A DNA stretch of 64,000 nucleotides from Caldicellulosiruptor changbaiensis (lineage in GTDB: Bacteria > Bacillota > Thermoanaerobacteria > Caldicellulosiruptorales > Caldicellulosiruptoraceae). The position numbers were made by a program, and so were the translations under genes. The notes under the pieces are model-generated. The model worked only from the letters and a program-made list of their open reading frames with translations, was not told where the DNA came from and searched no databases. Shown here piece by piece: positions 22,314 through 31,347 of the stretch; positions within the stretch are counted from its first letter, which is position 1, and every line of letters starts with the position of its first letter. The stretch lies in assembly GCF_003999255.1 (NCBI RefSeq), contig NZ_CP034791.1:1280501-1344500 (forward strand), written 5' to 3'.

Positions 22314-23880
22314 ATGGCTCGTAAACATGATAAAATTGTCTTCAAAAATTACAATCCATACCAATATTTAATGCCTATCGACCCAGAAGCTTTTATCCCT
22401 CAAAATCATTTGGTCAGAGTAATTGATAAAATCATTGATAAGATAGATATATCAACCATAATGGAAAAGTACAAAGGTGGTGGTACAAGTAGTTATCATC
22501 CACTGATGTTATTAAAAGTTTTAATCTATGCTTACATACAAGGTATTTATTCATCGAGAAAAATAGCTCGGGCTTTACGAGAAAACATTACTTTTATGTG
22601 GCTTTCAAAATATCAAGCTCCTGATTTCAGAACTATCAATAGATTTAGAAAAGAAATTTTGGGAGAGGCAATTGAAAATATCTTTGCTGAGGTGGTTAAA
22701 CTTCTTATAGAGTTAGGGTATGTAAACTTCGACTATTATTATCTCGATGGGACAAAAGTTGAAGCTAATGCAAACAAGTATTCTTTTGTTTGGGCTAAAA
22801 GTACAAGAACTTTCGAAAAAAAGTTAAGAGAGAAAGTGAAAAACATAATCGAAGAGATTGAAAAAATAAATGAAGAGGAAGATAAAGCATTGGGAGATTT
22901 AGATGTAAAGTTAGAAGCTGACTATGATAGCAAGCAGTTAGAAGAAAAGATTGAGCAAATAAATCAAAAACTTGAGGAGGCTGAGTTTAAAAGCAAAAGA
23001 AAAGAAAAAAGAGTAAAGAAGCTGGTAAAGGTATTGAAAAATGATTGTGTTTTCAGACTCAAAAAGTATGAGAATTATGAGGCAATTTTAAATGGCAGAA
23101 ACAGCTTTTCTAAGACAGACAATGATGCCACATTCATGAGGATGAAGGATGACCATATGAAAAATGGGATGCTAAAACCTGGGTATAATGTACAAATCGG
23201 CACACAGAACCGATTTGTGATAGGTTTTAGCATCCACCAAAGTCCCACAGACACTGTCTGCCTAAAAGAGCATCTTTAGGTTGTGAAGAAGATGACAGGA
23301 TTCACACCCAAGAATGTTGTGGCAGATAGTGGCTATGGGTCTGAAGAAAACTACCTTCATCTGAAAAAATGTGGCATTAATAGCTACATTAAGTATAACA
23401 CATTTGACTTGGAGCAGACAAGGAGGTTTAAGAAAGATATTTTCAATGTAAGGAACTGGGAGTACATAGCTGAAGAAGATGCCTATGTTTGTCCTGCTGG
23501 TAAGAAGGCTAAATATTTGTATCCGAAGATAAGTGCAAATGAGAGAGGATTTGTAAGTTATGAGAAGGTATATCAATGTGAAGATATTTGTAATGGCTGT
23601 GAATACAGAGAAAAATGTTATAAAGGTAAAAGATGGAAGAAGAGATTTAGTGTAAGACCAAGGTTAGAGAAATTGAAGGAAGAGGTAAGGCAAAGGCTAT
23701 TGAGTGAAGAAGGCAAAGAAATTTACGAAAAGAGGAAGATAGAAGTTGAGACAGTATTTGGGATAATAAAGAACAATAAAGGATTTAGGAGGTTCCTGCT
23801 CAGGGGTATTAAGGGTGTAAAACTTGAGTGGGGTTTGGTTTGTATTGCCTATAACATAGAAAAATTAGCGAAGATAATAA
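22314..23880 (+). pseudogene. IS1182-family transposase, interrupted by an in-frame amber codon
   Basis: The N-terminal part (321 residues from ATG 22314) contains the IS1182/IS4-type start [19 protein letters not shown], a helical coiled region, and [19 protein letters not shown] with the first catalytic Asp. A single TAG at 23277-23279 stops it after LKEHL. The same frame resumes at once (VVKKMTGFTPKNVVADSGYG, second Asp) and continues through VETVFGIIKNN (Glu), so this is a nonsense change and not a frameshift. The frame then runs without a stop into the right inverted repeat, although a terminator hairpin lies at 23884. This suggests that the original C-terminal stop, near 23880, was lost too. 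Either the copy is dead or it depends on amber read-through. Confidence 0.85.
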
Positions 23881-23883
23881 TAG

Positions 23884-23919
23884 AGGGCTGGGGTAAAACT
23901 GCCACCCAACCCTTTTTTT
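23884..23919 (+). terminator. Terminator of the IS transposase
   Basis: AGGGcTGGG (23884-23892) pairs with CCCAaCCCT (23905-23913) with one C/A mismatch, followed by seven T. It marks where the transposase message should end, inside the element. Confidence 0.7.
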
Positions 23920-24022
23920 GTTTGCTATATAGTTCAATATTGGTATTTAATAGCATCAAATGCCCGATTCTGGTTATTAAAAATTATTGTTTTGGGACAG
24001 CCCCTTTTTTCTTTTATTTCGT

Positions 24023-24535
24023 TTATTTTTTCTTTTTACTTTTCTTTTTTTCACCTTTTCCTTCTTTCTTGGTCTTATTGGTAGTCTCTTTTTCTTTTGC
24101 AGGCTCGCTATGTTCTTCCTCTTCCTCATCTTCCTTAACTTCTTCGTCTTCTAACAGCACTTCCTCGTCCACATCTAATTCTTCAAAATCTAATGGAGTG
24201 TCCACAAGGTCAATTTCTTCATCTGGCAGTTCTGTCAGAATATCTGGTTCTATATCTACAAAGTCACTTTCGAAATTCTCTGGCTCTGGTTCTTTCAATG
24301 CATCTTCTTCTATCTCAGCGTCATCAACAACACCTGTTAAAAGTCTTTCTTCAAAACAAGAATCACACATGTCTTGGTCCTCTGGAATATACTCCTCATG
24401 GCAGTATGGACAAAGTTTCATGTTTTCTTCTGTGACCTTTTTTAGCTGCTCTAAATCCCTTTTGCAAATAGGGCAGAGGTCTTCCTCCTCAGGTATTCTG
24501 TTTAACTCACATCTTGGACAGTATTTATAACCCAT
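24023..24535 (-). CDS. Zinc-ribbon protein with acidic linker and lysine tail
   Basis: About 170 residues from ATG 24535, which is preceded by AGGGGGA; the frame extends upstream to 24604 without a better start. The N-terminal 55 residues hold three CxxC-type pairs (CPRC, CPIC, CPYC) and a later CDSC, consistent with two zinc ribbons. Next comes a roughly 90-residue stretch dominated by Glu and Asp, then a Lys-rich tail of about 20 residues. I recognise no named family. The charge-segregated tail might bind RNA or protein, but that is conjecture. The stop is 12 bases from the IS right end. Confidence 0.7.
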   Translation of the reverse strand: MGYKYCPRCELNRIPEEEDLCPICKRDLEQLKKVTEENMKLCPYCHEEYIPEDQDMCDSCFEERLLTGVVDDAEIEEDALKEPEPENFESDFVDIEPDILTELPDEEIDLVDTPLDFEELDVDEEVLLEDEEVKEDEEEEEHSEPAKEKETTNKTKKEGKGEKKKSKKKK

Positions 24536-24687
24536 CTTCTTTTTCCCCCTAAAAAGTTGATTTGCTATCAAAATAATATTAATTAGTCTTATGAAAAAAA
24601 TCAACTAAATTTTACTTAACAACAGCCTTTATTTTTGCTACTATAAAAACATAAAGAAAATAAAGACGTAAGGGGAAGCTTTCTAAG

Positions 24688-25539
24688 TTGTTTGGATATG
24701 TCGTGCCGTATAAGCCCGAACTTAAAATACGAGATTACAATTATTATAAAGCAATCTACTGTGGAATATGTCTGCAGACAAAAAAGATTGGTAATATTCC
24801 GAGAGTATTTTTAAATTACGATTTTGTGTTTTTATACCTGATTTTAAAAGAGCATTTTAACATACAAGAAGAATTCGGCAATACAAGATGTATCGCTCAT
24901 CCTCAAAAAAAGGGAGTATTTATCAAATCAAATAAAATTTTAGAGTATGTAAGCGACCAAATGGTGATGTTGAGTTTTTTAAAACTCTATGATGATTATG
25001 TTGACGAAAAACGACTTATAAGTTTTACTTTATACAATGTGTTAAGACCATATCTCAAAAAGATAACAAGAATGTATCCTACATCGTTTAAAAAGATAAA
25101 AGAACTATTTGAGAAGCAACTTTTGCTTGAAAAATCAGAATGTCAAAACATTGATGAGGTGGCACACAATTTTGGCCAGATTTTGGCTGAGATTTTTGCA
25201 TACAATGATGATCCAAAGTTAAGAGAAATAGGTTTTTATACTGGTGTTTGGATATACCTTGTTGATGCCATTGATGACTATATTGATGATGTGAAAAAAA
25301 AGAGATATAATTGTTTGAAATATCATCTTCAAAGGTGCAAAGAGAACAGTGCTCTATTTGAAAGAGAGATAAGTATCCTTAAAGTGAGTTTAGATAATTA
25401 TCTTGCCAGATTGAATGGACTTATAAAAGGGTATAATAATCAGTTGTTAGACAATATAGTTCAACTTGGAATGTACTCAAAGACAGAAGAGGTAATAAAC
25501 AAATTGAAAGCAAACTTTTTTAAGGAGTTGAAGATGTGA
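24688..25539 (+). CDS. DUF5685-like protein
   Basis: A 283-residue, mostly helical protein starting at TTG 24688 behind AGGGGAAG. The opening [17 protein letters not shown] and the nearby [12 protein letters not shown] Cys pair match what I recall of the clostridial DUF5685 family. The later segment [22 protein letters not shown] is Asp-rich and reminiscent of metal-binding helices in all-alpha enzymes. No function is established. It is coupled to a J-domain protein (stop and start overlap in TGATG), and that pairing recurs in Clostridia. This may indicate a chaperone-client or co-chaperone relation, which is inference. Confidence 0.7.
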   Translation: MFGYVVPYKPELKIRDYNYYKAIYCGICLQTKKIGNIPRVFLNYDFVFLYLILKEHFNIQEEFGNTRCIAHPQKKGVFIKSNKILEYVSDQMVMLSFLKLYDDYVDEKRLISFTLYNVLRPYLKKITRMYPTSFKKIKELFEKQLLLEKSECQNIDEVAHNFGQILAEIFAYNDDPKLREIGFYTGVWIYLVDAIDDYIDDVKKKRYNCLKYHLQRCKENSALFEREISILKVSLDNYLARLNGLIKGYNNQLLDNIVQLGMYSKTEEVINKLKANFFKELKM

Positions 25540-26114
25540 TGAGAGACCCGTATGAGATTTTAGGTGTGAGAAAAGGTGCAACAAAAGAAGAGATTAAAAA
25601 AGCTTATCTTGAGCTTGTTAAAAAGTATCATCCAGATAAATTTAAAGACAACCCACTGCGTGAACTTGCGGAAGAGAAGTTAAAGGAGATTAATGAAGCA
25701 TATAATATACTTATGAATGATCAATACTCAAGCTATGAGTATTCTACATATGACCAAAATTCTATTTACCAGCAAGCAAGAGATTTAATTGCGCAAGGCA
25801 ATTTAAGTGCAGCAGAGAACTTGCTCAATCAAAACCCACAAAATGATGCAGAGTGGTTTTACTTAATGGGAATAATATATCAAAAAAGAGGGTGGATAAA
25901 TCAAGCCTACAGGTATTTTGTTGAGGCATATAGTCGTGACCCCAGCAATTTTGAATACAGACGTGCAAAAGAACAGTTTGAGACAACCTCAAGAAATTAC
26001 GAATGGTCAGCATATAACAGGGGTTATAGACGCCATGATGACTGTGATATATGTACAATATGTCAGATAATCGCCTGCTGGGAATGTTGTTGTGACAATG
26101 ACGTTGGTTGCTGA
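25539..26114 (+). CDS. J-domain (DnaJ-like) protein with Cys-rich tail
   Basis: About 191 residues. The N-terminal 65 residues are a J domain ([20 protein letters not shown]) with the HPD triad in KYHPDKF, which stimulates DnaK-type Hsp70 ATPase. A TPR-like helical segment follows ([20 protein letters not shown], then [18 protein letters not shown]). The last 24 residues contain eight Cys, likely a metal-binding or disulphide-rich end. The DnaJ zinc-finger and substrate domains are absent, so it is a type III J protein. GTG at 25536 is an alternative start. Confidence 0.82.
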   Translation: MRDPYEILGVRKGATKEEIKKAYLELVKKYHPDKFKDNPLRELAEEKLKEINEAYNILMNDQYSSYEYSTYDQNSIYQQARDLIAQGNLSAAENLLNQNPQNDAEWFYLMGIIYQKRGWINQAYRYFVEAYSRDPSNFEYRRAKEQFETTSRNYEWSAYNRGYRRHDDCDICTICQIIACWECCCDNDVGC

Positions 26115-26127
26115 GGAGGTAGAATGG

Positions 26128-27399
26128 TTGATAAATCTCTACAAACTTGACAACAATCTTCGGCTCGTGTATGAAAAAGTAGATACTGTAAAGACAGTAA
26201 GTGTTGGAGCATGGATATTAGCAGGTTCAAGGTATGAGACTAAAAGTGAGAATGGGATTTCTCATTTTATCGAGCATATACTTTTTAAAGGTACAAAAAA
26301 TAGAAGCTCCAAAGAAATAGTCTATGAAATAGAATCCATAGGTGGGCAAATAAACGCGTTTACTGCAAAAGAGTATACTTGTTTTTATGTAAGAGTATTA
26401 GACGAGTTTTTGGAAAAAGCATTTGAAATCCTGTCTGATTTACTTCTAAATCCTCTAATAAATCCAGAGGATATTGAGAAAGAAAAAACTGTTATAATTG
26501 AGGAAATTAATATGTCAAAAGATGACCCGGAAGAAATTTTGTACCAAGCATTAAATGATTTGATATGGAAAGGGGAAACGTTATCATATCCAATAATTGG
26601 GAAAGAATCTACTGTAAAAAGGATTGACAGAAACAAGATATTAAATTTTATGAGAAAGAGATATAAGCCCGAAAATGTAGTGATTTCAGTGGCTGGCAAC
26701 TTTGATGAAGCCCATCTTATAGATTTATGTGAAAGATATTTTGGTAGTTGGGAAAGATATTTAAAATCAAAAGACACGAATAACTCATCAGAACCTATCT
26801 TCAAAAGGGGAGCAGTTATAAAGTCAAAGAAGAGTGACCAAGCCCAAATTGCAATAGCGTTTGAAGGTTTTGGCCAAGAAGATGAAAATGTTTACAAGTT
26901 GTTAGTAGTTTCAAACATACTTGGTGGTGGAATGAGTTCAAGACTTTTTCAGAAGATAAGAGAAGAACTTGGACTTGTATACAGTATAAATTCTTTTGTC
27001 AGCACTTACAAAGATGTAGGGATGCTAATAGTGTACGCTGGCACAAATCCCAAAAATATAGGAGTGGTTTATAAAGAGATTCTTAACCAGATTAAACTCC
27101 TGATAAGGGGAAACTTGACTCATGATGAGGTAGAGGTTGCAAAACAGCAGATAAAAGGAAGTATCATTTTTGGATTGGAGAACACAAGTAGCAGGATGTC
27201 AAACCTTGGGAAGAATATGCTACTTTTAAATAGAATAATTGAAATGCAGGAGATAATTAATATGATTAATTCTATTAAATTCGACCAAGTTATGGACATA
27301 GTAAGAGAAGTATTGACAAAAGAGTTTTCTGTAGCTGTTGTGGGAAACAAAAAAGAGATAGATAGTAAAATTTTTGAGGAGAGACTTGTAACCGAATGA
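26128..27399 (+). CDS. M16-family zinc metallopeptidase (YmxG/PqqL-like)
   Basis: About 424 residues. The inverted zinc motif HFIEH (GISHFIEHILFKGT) with the downstream Glu region typical of pitrilysins (EYTCFYVRVLDEFLEKAFEI) marks an active N-terminal M16 domain. The second, inactive M16 domain follows from about residue 220 (SKKSDQAQIAIAFEGFGQED). The start is set at TTG 26128 by an ideal GAGGAGGT seven bases upstream. The open frame upstream to 26092 overlaps the J-protein coding end and is not needed. The order M16 peptidase, dut, PRC-barrel is conserved in clostridial genomes. Confidence 0.9.
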   Translation: MINLYKLDNNLRLVYEKVDTVKTVSVGAWILAGSRYETKSENGISHFIEHILFKGTKNRSSKEIVYEIESIGGQINAFTAKEYTCFYVRVLDEFLEKAFEILSDLLLNPLINPEDIEKEKTVIIEEINMSKDDPEEILYQALNDLIWKGETLSYPIIGKESTVKRIDRNKILNFMRKRYKPENVVISVAGNFDEAHLIDLCERYFGSWERYLKSKDTNNSSEPIFKRGAVIKSKKSDQAQIAIAFEGFGQEDENVYKLLVVSNILGGGMSSRLFQKIREELGLVYSINSFVSTYKDVGMLIVYAGTNPKNIGVVYKEILNQIKLLIRGNLTHDEVEVAKQQIKGSIIFGLENTSSRMSNLGKNMLLLNRIIEMQEIINMINSIKFDQVMDIVREVLTKEFSVAVVGNKKEIDSKIFEERLVTE

Positions 27400-27417
27400 A
27401 AAAGGGGAGGAAGACAG

Positions 27418-27858
27418 ATGATTTTAAAGATAAAAAGGGCAGATGATGCAAAAGATTTACCTTTGCCTCAATACGCTTCAGCTGGTTCTGCCGGGATGGA
27501 CCTTTTTGCTTGTGTGGAGAATGAAGTGGTCATCAACCCTGGTGAGATAAAGCTTATCAGAACAGGGATATACATAGAGCTTCCAGATGGCTATGAAGCT
27601 CAGATAAGACCACGAAGCGGGCTTGCATTAAAATATGGCATTACAATTTTAAATTCCCCTGGAACAATTGACAATGACTACAGAGGAGAGATATGTATAA
27701 TCTTGATTAATCTTGGGAAAGAGCCGTTTGTAGTAAAAAGAGGTGATAGAATAGCTCAGATGGTGATATGCAAGTATGAAAAGGCGAGAATAGAGGAGGT
27801 TTACAAACTTTCTGAAACAGAGCGTGGAGATGGTGGTTTTGGTTCAACTGGTATTTGA
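27418..27858 (+). CDS. dut: dUTP diphosphatase (trimeric dUTPase)
   Basis: Hydrolyses dUTP to dUMP and pyrophosphate, limiting uracil in DNA. All five motifs of the trimeric family are present in 146 residues: [46 protein letters not shown] and [11 protein letters not shown]. The last is the C-terminal lid over the active site. AGGGGAGGAAG precedes the ATG. Confidence 0.96.
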   Translation: MILKIKRADDAKDLPLPQYASAGSAGMDLFACVENEVVINPGEIKLIRTGIYIELPDGYEAQIRPRSGLALKYGITILNSPGTIDNDYRGEICIILINLGKEPFVVKRGDRIAQMVICKYEKARIEEVYKLSETERGDGGFGSTGI

Positions 27859-28124
27859 ACAATTTCGAAAAAGAGGTGGTATCAAGATTGCTTTTGAGTA
27901 ATATAAAAAATTCAAAGCCTATTGTGTGTCAGCATTCAGGAAAGATTATAGGCAATTCAGATGACATAGAAGTTTTGATTGACGATGATGGAAATATTTG
28001 CGGCATAGAGATTAGAAAAAGGCGAAATTTCCGGTGGGAGACAGAATTTATTGGATGGGAAAATATAGTTGTAATTGGTGATGATGTGATAATTGTAAAC
28101 ATAAAAGAGGGGGAGCTTGAATGA
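27855..28124 (+). CDS. PRC-barrel protein, YlmC/YmxH-like
   Basis: An 89-residue small beta protein. The pattern [21 protein letters not shown], then [14 protein letters not shown], matches the PRC-barrel of YlmC/YmxH, which are sporulation-linked in Bacillus. The position after an M16 peptidase and dut is that seen around ymxH. TTG 27855 overlaps the dut stop, and an internal TTG near 27891 behind GAGGTGG is also possible. The function in this organism is unknown. Confidence 0.65.
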   Translation: MNNFEKEVVSRLLLSNIKNSKPIVCQHSGKIIGNSDDIEVLIDDDGNICGIEIRKRRNFRWETEFIGWENIVVIGDDVIIVNIKEGELE

Positions 28125-28711
28125 TACTTCCAACCTCCTTTTTTGGATACTCAAAAGTTGAGGTAAGGGCGTATATTGAAAAGTTAAATGAAGATTTTAA
28201 AAACCAATCTTACAAGCTTGAAAACCAAAAAGAACTACTTATAAAAGAAAACGAAAGACTTAAAAAGGAGATTGAGAGGTTAAGTCTTCAGCTGTCTTCC
28301 GTACATGTCAAAGACATAAGCTGCTACCAAAGATTTGTTGATGAGTACTTTTTTAATGAATGGAAGGAATATTATTCAAAAAAGGCTTCAGAGGTTGAAG
28401 CTGAATATTCAAAAAGCTTAGAAGAGCTTGAAAAAATTAAAGAGAATACACTTAATCACATCTTGTACATAAAAAAGCAGAAAGAAAAAACCATTAAAAA
28501 ACTAAAAGAGACTGTAGATGATATAGAAAGTTTACTTAATAATGAAGAAGAGTTATCTTTAAGGAAATTGCGAAGAGATTTTTACGTTGACGGTAACCTT
28601 ATTTTACCATCAGGTATCATTATAAACCATGAAGTGATTGAAAATATGAAGGAAAGAGGATTTTTGATAGAATTTTTGAAACATCTTGCAAAGGAGGATG
28701 AAGATATATGA
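28121..28711 (+). CDS. Coiled-coil protein with a DivIVA-like N-terminus
   Basis: 196 residues. The opening PTSFFGYSKVEVRAYIEKLN resembles the membrane-binding start of DivIVA/GpsB proteins. Long Glu/Lys-rich heptads follow from about residue 30 to 140, interrupted near residue 70. The C-terminal part has a short beta-like segment (VDGNLILPSGIIINHEVIE). Starts and stops overlap neighbours on both sides by four bases (ATGA). The DivIVA relation is suggestive only; otherwise I do not recognise it. Confidence 0.6.
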   Translation: MILPTSFFGYSKVEVRAYIEKLNEDFKNQSYKLENQKELLIKENERLKKEIERLSLQLSSVHVKDISCYQRFVDEYFFNEWKEYYSKKASEVEAEYSKSLEELEKIKENTLNHILYIKKQKEKTIKKLKETVDDIESLLNNEEELSLRKLRRDFYVDGNLILPSGIIINHEVIENMKERGFLIEFLKHLAKEDEDI

Positions 28712-29196
28712 ATACAGAAATAAAGGTTTTAGAACTTCTTGAGCAAAACCCAAAGCTCTCTGCAGAAGAAATTGCCATTATGCTAAATGAAAAGAAAGAG
28801 GAGATTGAAAGAGTAATTAAAAAGCTTGAAGATGAAAAGGTAATAGTCAAGTATCACACAATTGTCAATTGGGAAAAGACAGAAAAAGAGGTGGTGGAAG
28901 CAATAATTGAGGTAAAGGTAACTCCTCAAAGAGGTGTTGGATACGATGCAATTGCAAAAAGGATATACAAATTTCCAGAGGTCAAGGCGGTTTATCTTCT
29001 TTCTGGAAATTATGACTTACATGTAATTGTTGAAGGAAAGACAATGAAAGATATTGCCCATTTTGTAGGTTCTAAACTTGCACCGCTTGAATATGTTTTG
29101 TCTACAGCAACCCACTTTATAATGAAAAAATACAAAGACGCAGGGGTAATCTTAGAAGATGGTGAGAAGGATGACAGGGAGGTAATAACACCGTGA
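28708..29196 (+). CDS. Lrp/AsnC-family transcriptional regulator
   Basis: 162 residues. The N-terminal helix-turn-helix (VLELLEQNPKLSAEEIAIML, then EIERVIKKLEDEKVI) is followed by the RAM/ligand-sensing alpha-beta domain (AIIEVKVTPQRGVGYDAIAK and FPEVKAVYLLSGNYDLHVIV). Lrp-type proteins are octameric or dimeric DNA binders responding to amino acids. The stop overlaps the start of the aminotransferase (GTGA), a recurrent clostridial pair, so that gene is the likely partner or target. Confidence 0.9.
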   Translation: MNTEIKVLELLEQNPKLSAEEIAIMLNEKKEEIERVIKKLEDEKVIVKYHTIVNWEKTEKEVVEAIIEVKVTPQRGVGYDAIAKRIYKFPEVKAVYLLSGNYDLHVIVEGKTMKDIAHFVGSKLAPLEYVLSTATHFIMKKYKDAGVILEDGEKDDREVITP

Positions 29197-30413
29197 ACTT
29201 AGAAAGATTTCTATCAAGGTCTGTTCAAAGTGTTCCACCTTCTGGTATTCGAAAATTCTTTGATATCGTCTCTGAAATGAAAGACGCTCTTTCGCTTGGC
29301 GTTGGGGAGCCAGACTTTGTTACACCCTGGAGTATAAGAGACATGGGCATATACTCTATTGAAGAAGGGCATACACATTACACATCAAACTATGGACTAC
29401 TTGAACTCAGAAAAGAAATCAGCAATTACCTAAAGAGAAGATTTGACCTTAACTACCCCAATTATAGAGAACAAATTTTAGTTACAGTTGGTGCAAGTGA
29501 AGCTATTGACATTGCACTAAGAAGTATTATAAATCCTGGCGATGAGGTATTAATTCCTGAACCTTCATTTGTTTCTTATAAACCCTGTACAATTTTTGCA
29601 GGGGGTATTCCTGTTGAGGTTCCGACAAAAGCAGAAAATGATTTTAAACTTCGAGCAGATGATATAATTCCTAAAATTACACCACGGACAAAAGCTCTAA
29701 TACTTTCATATCCAAATAATCCAACAGGCGCAATTATGACTAAAGAGGACTTAAAAGAGCTTGTCGATGTTCTGAAGGATAAAGACATTATTGTTATTTC
29801 AGATGAAATATATGCTGAGCTTACATATGAGGGTGAACATGTTTCTATTGCCAATTTTCCAGAGATGAAAGATAAAACAATACTAATAAACGGTTTTTCG
29901 AAGGCGTTTGCAATGACAGGTTGGAGACTTGGGTTTGTTGCAGCAAATGAGGTTTTTATAAAAGCAATGGCAAAAGTACATCAGTACATTATAATGAGTG
30001 CTCCCACGTTTTCCCAGTACGCTGCAATTGAAGCCTTACGTAGTGGGGCAGCTGAAGTTGAAAAGATGAGAGAGGAGTACAATCGCCGAAGACGATATAT
30101 GGTGAGTAGGTTCAATAAGATGGGACTTGAATGTTTTGAACCAAAAGGAGCGTTTTATGTCTTTCCCTCAATAAAATCAACTGGACTTTCATCAGAAGTG
30201 TTTGCTGAGAAGCTTTTGTATCAGCAAAAGGTAGCCGTTGTACCAGGAACTGCATTTGGAAGTTGTGGAGAGGGGTTTATCAGGTGCTCATATGCATATT
30301 CAATAGAAACTATAAAAGAGGCTTTAGACAGAATAGAAAAGTTTGTAACAAATTTTAAAGCTCCAACTCACAGCCAAGAAACTCAGAAAAATAGTGTGGT
30401 AGTGGAGCAGTGA
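29193..30413 (+). CDS. PLP-dependent class I aminotransferase (aspartate/aromatic type)
   Basis: 406 residues. Fold-type I motifs include SYPNNPTGA, SDEIYAEL and the PLP Schiff-base Lys in NGFSKAFAMTGWRLGF, plus the carboxylate-binding Arg in GFIRCSYA. It belongs to the branch of bacterial PatA/AspC-like enzymes typically paired with an Lrp regulator. The amino donor and acceptor cannot be fixed from sequence. The start is GTG overlapping the regulator stop. The last 20 residues are a polar tail whose coding bases overlap, on the opposite strand, the end of the pseudouridine synthase gene. Confidence 0.92.
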   Translation: MNLERFLSRSVQSVPPSGIRKFFDIVSEMKDALSLGVGEPDFVTPWSIRDMGIYSIEEGHTHYTSNYGLLELRKEISNYLKRRFDLNYPNYREQILVTVGASEAIDIALRSIINPGDEVLIPEPSFVSYKPCTIFAGGIPVEVPTKAENDFKLRADDIIPKITPRTKALILSYPNNPTGAIMTKEDLKELVDVLKDKDIIVISDEIYAELTYEGEHVSIANFPEMKDKTILINGFSKAFAMTGWRLGFVAANEVFIKAMAKVHQYIIMSAPTFSQYAAIEALRSGAAEVEKMREEYNRRRRYMVSRFNKMGLECFEPKGAFYVFPSIKSTGLSSEVFAEKLLYQQKVAVVPGTAFGSCGEGFIRCSYAYSIETIKEALDRIEKFVTNFKAPTHSQETQKNSVVVEQ

Positions 30414-31233
30414 TATTGTATTGTCTTTCTATTAAGTTAAAATCAAACTTTATTGAATATGCATGAAGCAATAGCGGAAAGTCTTTATATTTTCCTGTTC
30501 CATAAAGAACATCACCAACAATAGGATAACCAATTGATGCCAAATGTACTCTTAACTGATGTGTACGGCCAGTAATAGGCTTTAGTTTCAAGATTGAGTA
30601 GTTACTTTTGTAGGCAATTACTTCGTAGTAGGTGATTGCATAATCACCATCTTCATTAATTTCTCTTTTTATTCCATCATTTGACCTGCTGATGGGTTTT
30701 TCTATAAACCCACTTTTTTTTGTCAAAATTCCATCCACCACAGCTATATATGTTTTCTCAATTGTCCTTTTTTCAAATTCCGAAGAAACTATACTGTGAA
30801 AGTAAGAGTTTTTGGCAAATACTACAATTCCAGAAGTGTCTTTGTCTAACCTGTTTATTATATGTGACGTAACTCCTTGAGAATTTAAATACCACTCAAC
30901 ATTATTTGCAAGAGTGTCAAAGTAATGACCTTTAGATGGATGTGATGGAATACCAGATGGCTTGTTTACAAACAAAAAGAATTGATCTTCAAATAAAATA
31001 TCAATACTACCTTTTATTGGAACTATATTTGAATAGATATCCTTTAGTTCAAGCTCTATTATTGACTCGGCAGTTGGGTGTTGATTGATTGAAAAAATTG
31101 GTGGTATAAACCTTATTTGTCCATTTGATTTTAGCTTGCTTAAAAGGGTTGATGAGAGAAATAACTTTTTTCTTAGAATTTCTTTGTATGTCATATTCAA
31201 ATCCTCTTTTTTTATGACGTATACAAGTCTCAT
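30355..31233 (-). CDS. RluA-family pseudouridine synthase
   Basis: 292 residues, modifying uridines in rRNA (family knowledge; the site is unknown). The catalytic Asp lies in INRLDKDTSGIVVFAK. LKPITGRTHQLRVHLASIGY, VGDVLYG and LLLHAYSI are the conserved RluA/RluD segments. The N-terminal 75 residues look like a degenerate S4 RNA-binding domain. The gene is convergent with the aminotransferase and the last 59 bases of the two overlap. A weak AGGAAGGGTG lies rather far upstream of the ATG. Confidence 0.9.
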   Translation of the reverse strand: MRLVYVIKKEDLNMTYKEILRKKLFLSSTLLSKLKSNGQIRFIPPIFSINQHPTAESIIELELKDIYSNIVPIKGSIDILFEDQFFLFVNKPSGIPSHPSKGHYFDTLANNVEWYLNSQGVTSHIINRLDKDTSGIVVFAKNSYFHSIVSSEFEKRTIEKTYIAVVDGILTKKSGFIEKPISRSNDGIKREINEDGDYAITYYEVIAYKSNYSILKLKPITGRTHQLRVHLASIGYPIVGDVLYGTGKYKDFPLLLHAYSIKFDFNLIERQYNITAPLPHYFSEFLGCELEL

Positions 31234-31347
31234 AATAAATTATTTTTCACCCTTCCTGTTAAAAATTGAACACATATGATATGATAATTTAAAGGGAGAT
31301 TAAATACAATAATCTTTTTAATAATAAACGATGAGGTGATATCATTA

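Larger units (their letters stand above)
22201..24010 (+). mobile_element. IS1182-like insertion sequence
   Basis: About 1.8 kb bounded by imperfect inverted repeats. The left end reads AAAAAGGGGCTGTCC then AAAAA (22201-22220). The right end, read on the other strand, is AAAAAAGGGGCTGTCCCAAAA (24010-23990). It holds one transposase frame with its own promoter and an internal terminator hairpin. I could not identify a target-site duplication. It sits between atpC and the zinc-ribbon gene without interrupting either; the right end lies 12 bases from the zinc-ribbon gene's stop. Confidence 0.85.

Noticed and set aside
22191-24020. Target-site duplication around the IS
   Set aside because: Flanks (ACTAATAT on the left, CTTTTATTT on the right) share no convincing direct repeat beyond A/T runs.
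23881-24530. Continuation of the transposase frame past the IS right end
   Set aside because: Translation passes through the inverted repeat into sequence antisense to the zinc-ribbon gene and becomes Ser/Phe low-complexity. A terminator hairpin at 23884 lies before it.
26092-26127. Earlier start for the M16 peptidase
   Set aside because: It overlaps the Cys-rich end of the J-protein and has no ribosome-binding site, whereas TTG 26128 has GAGGAGGT at ideal spacing.
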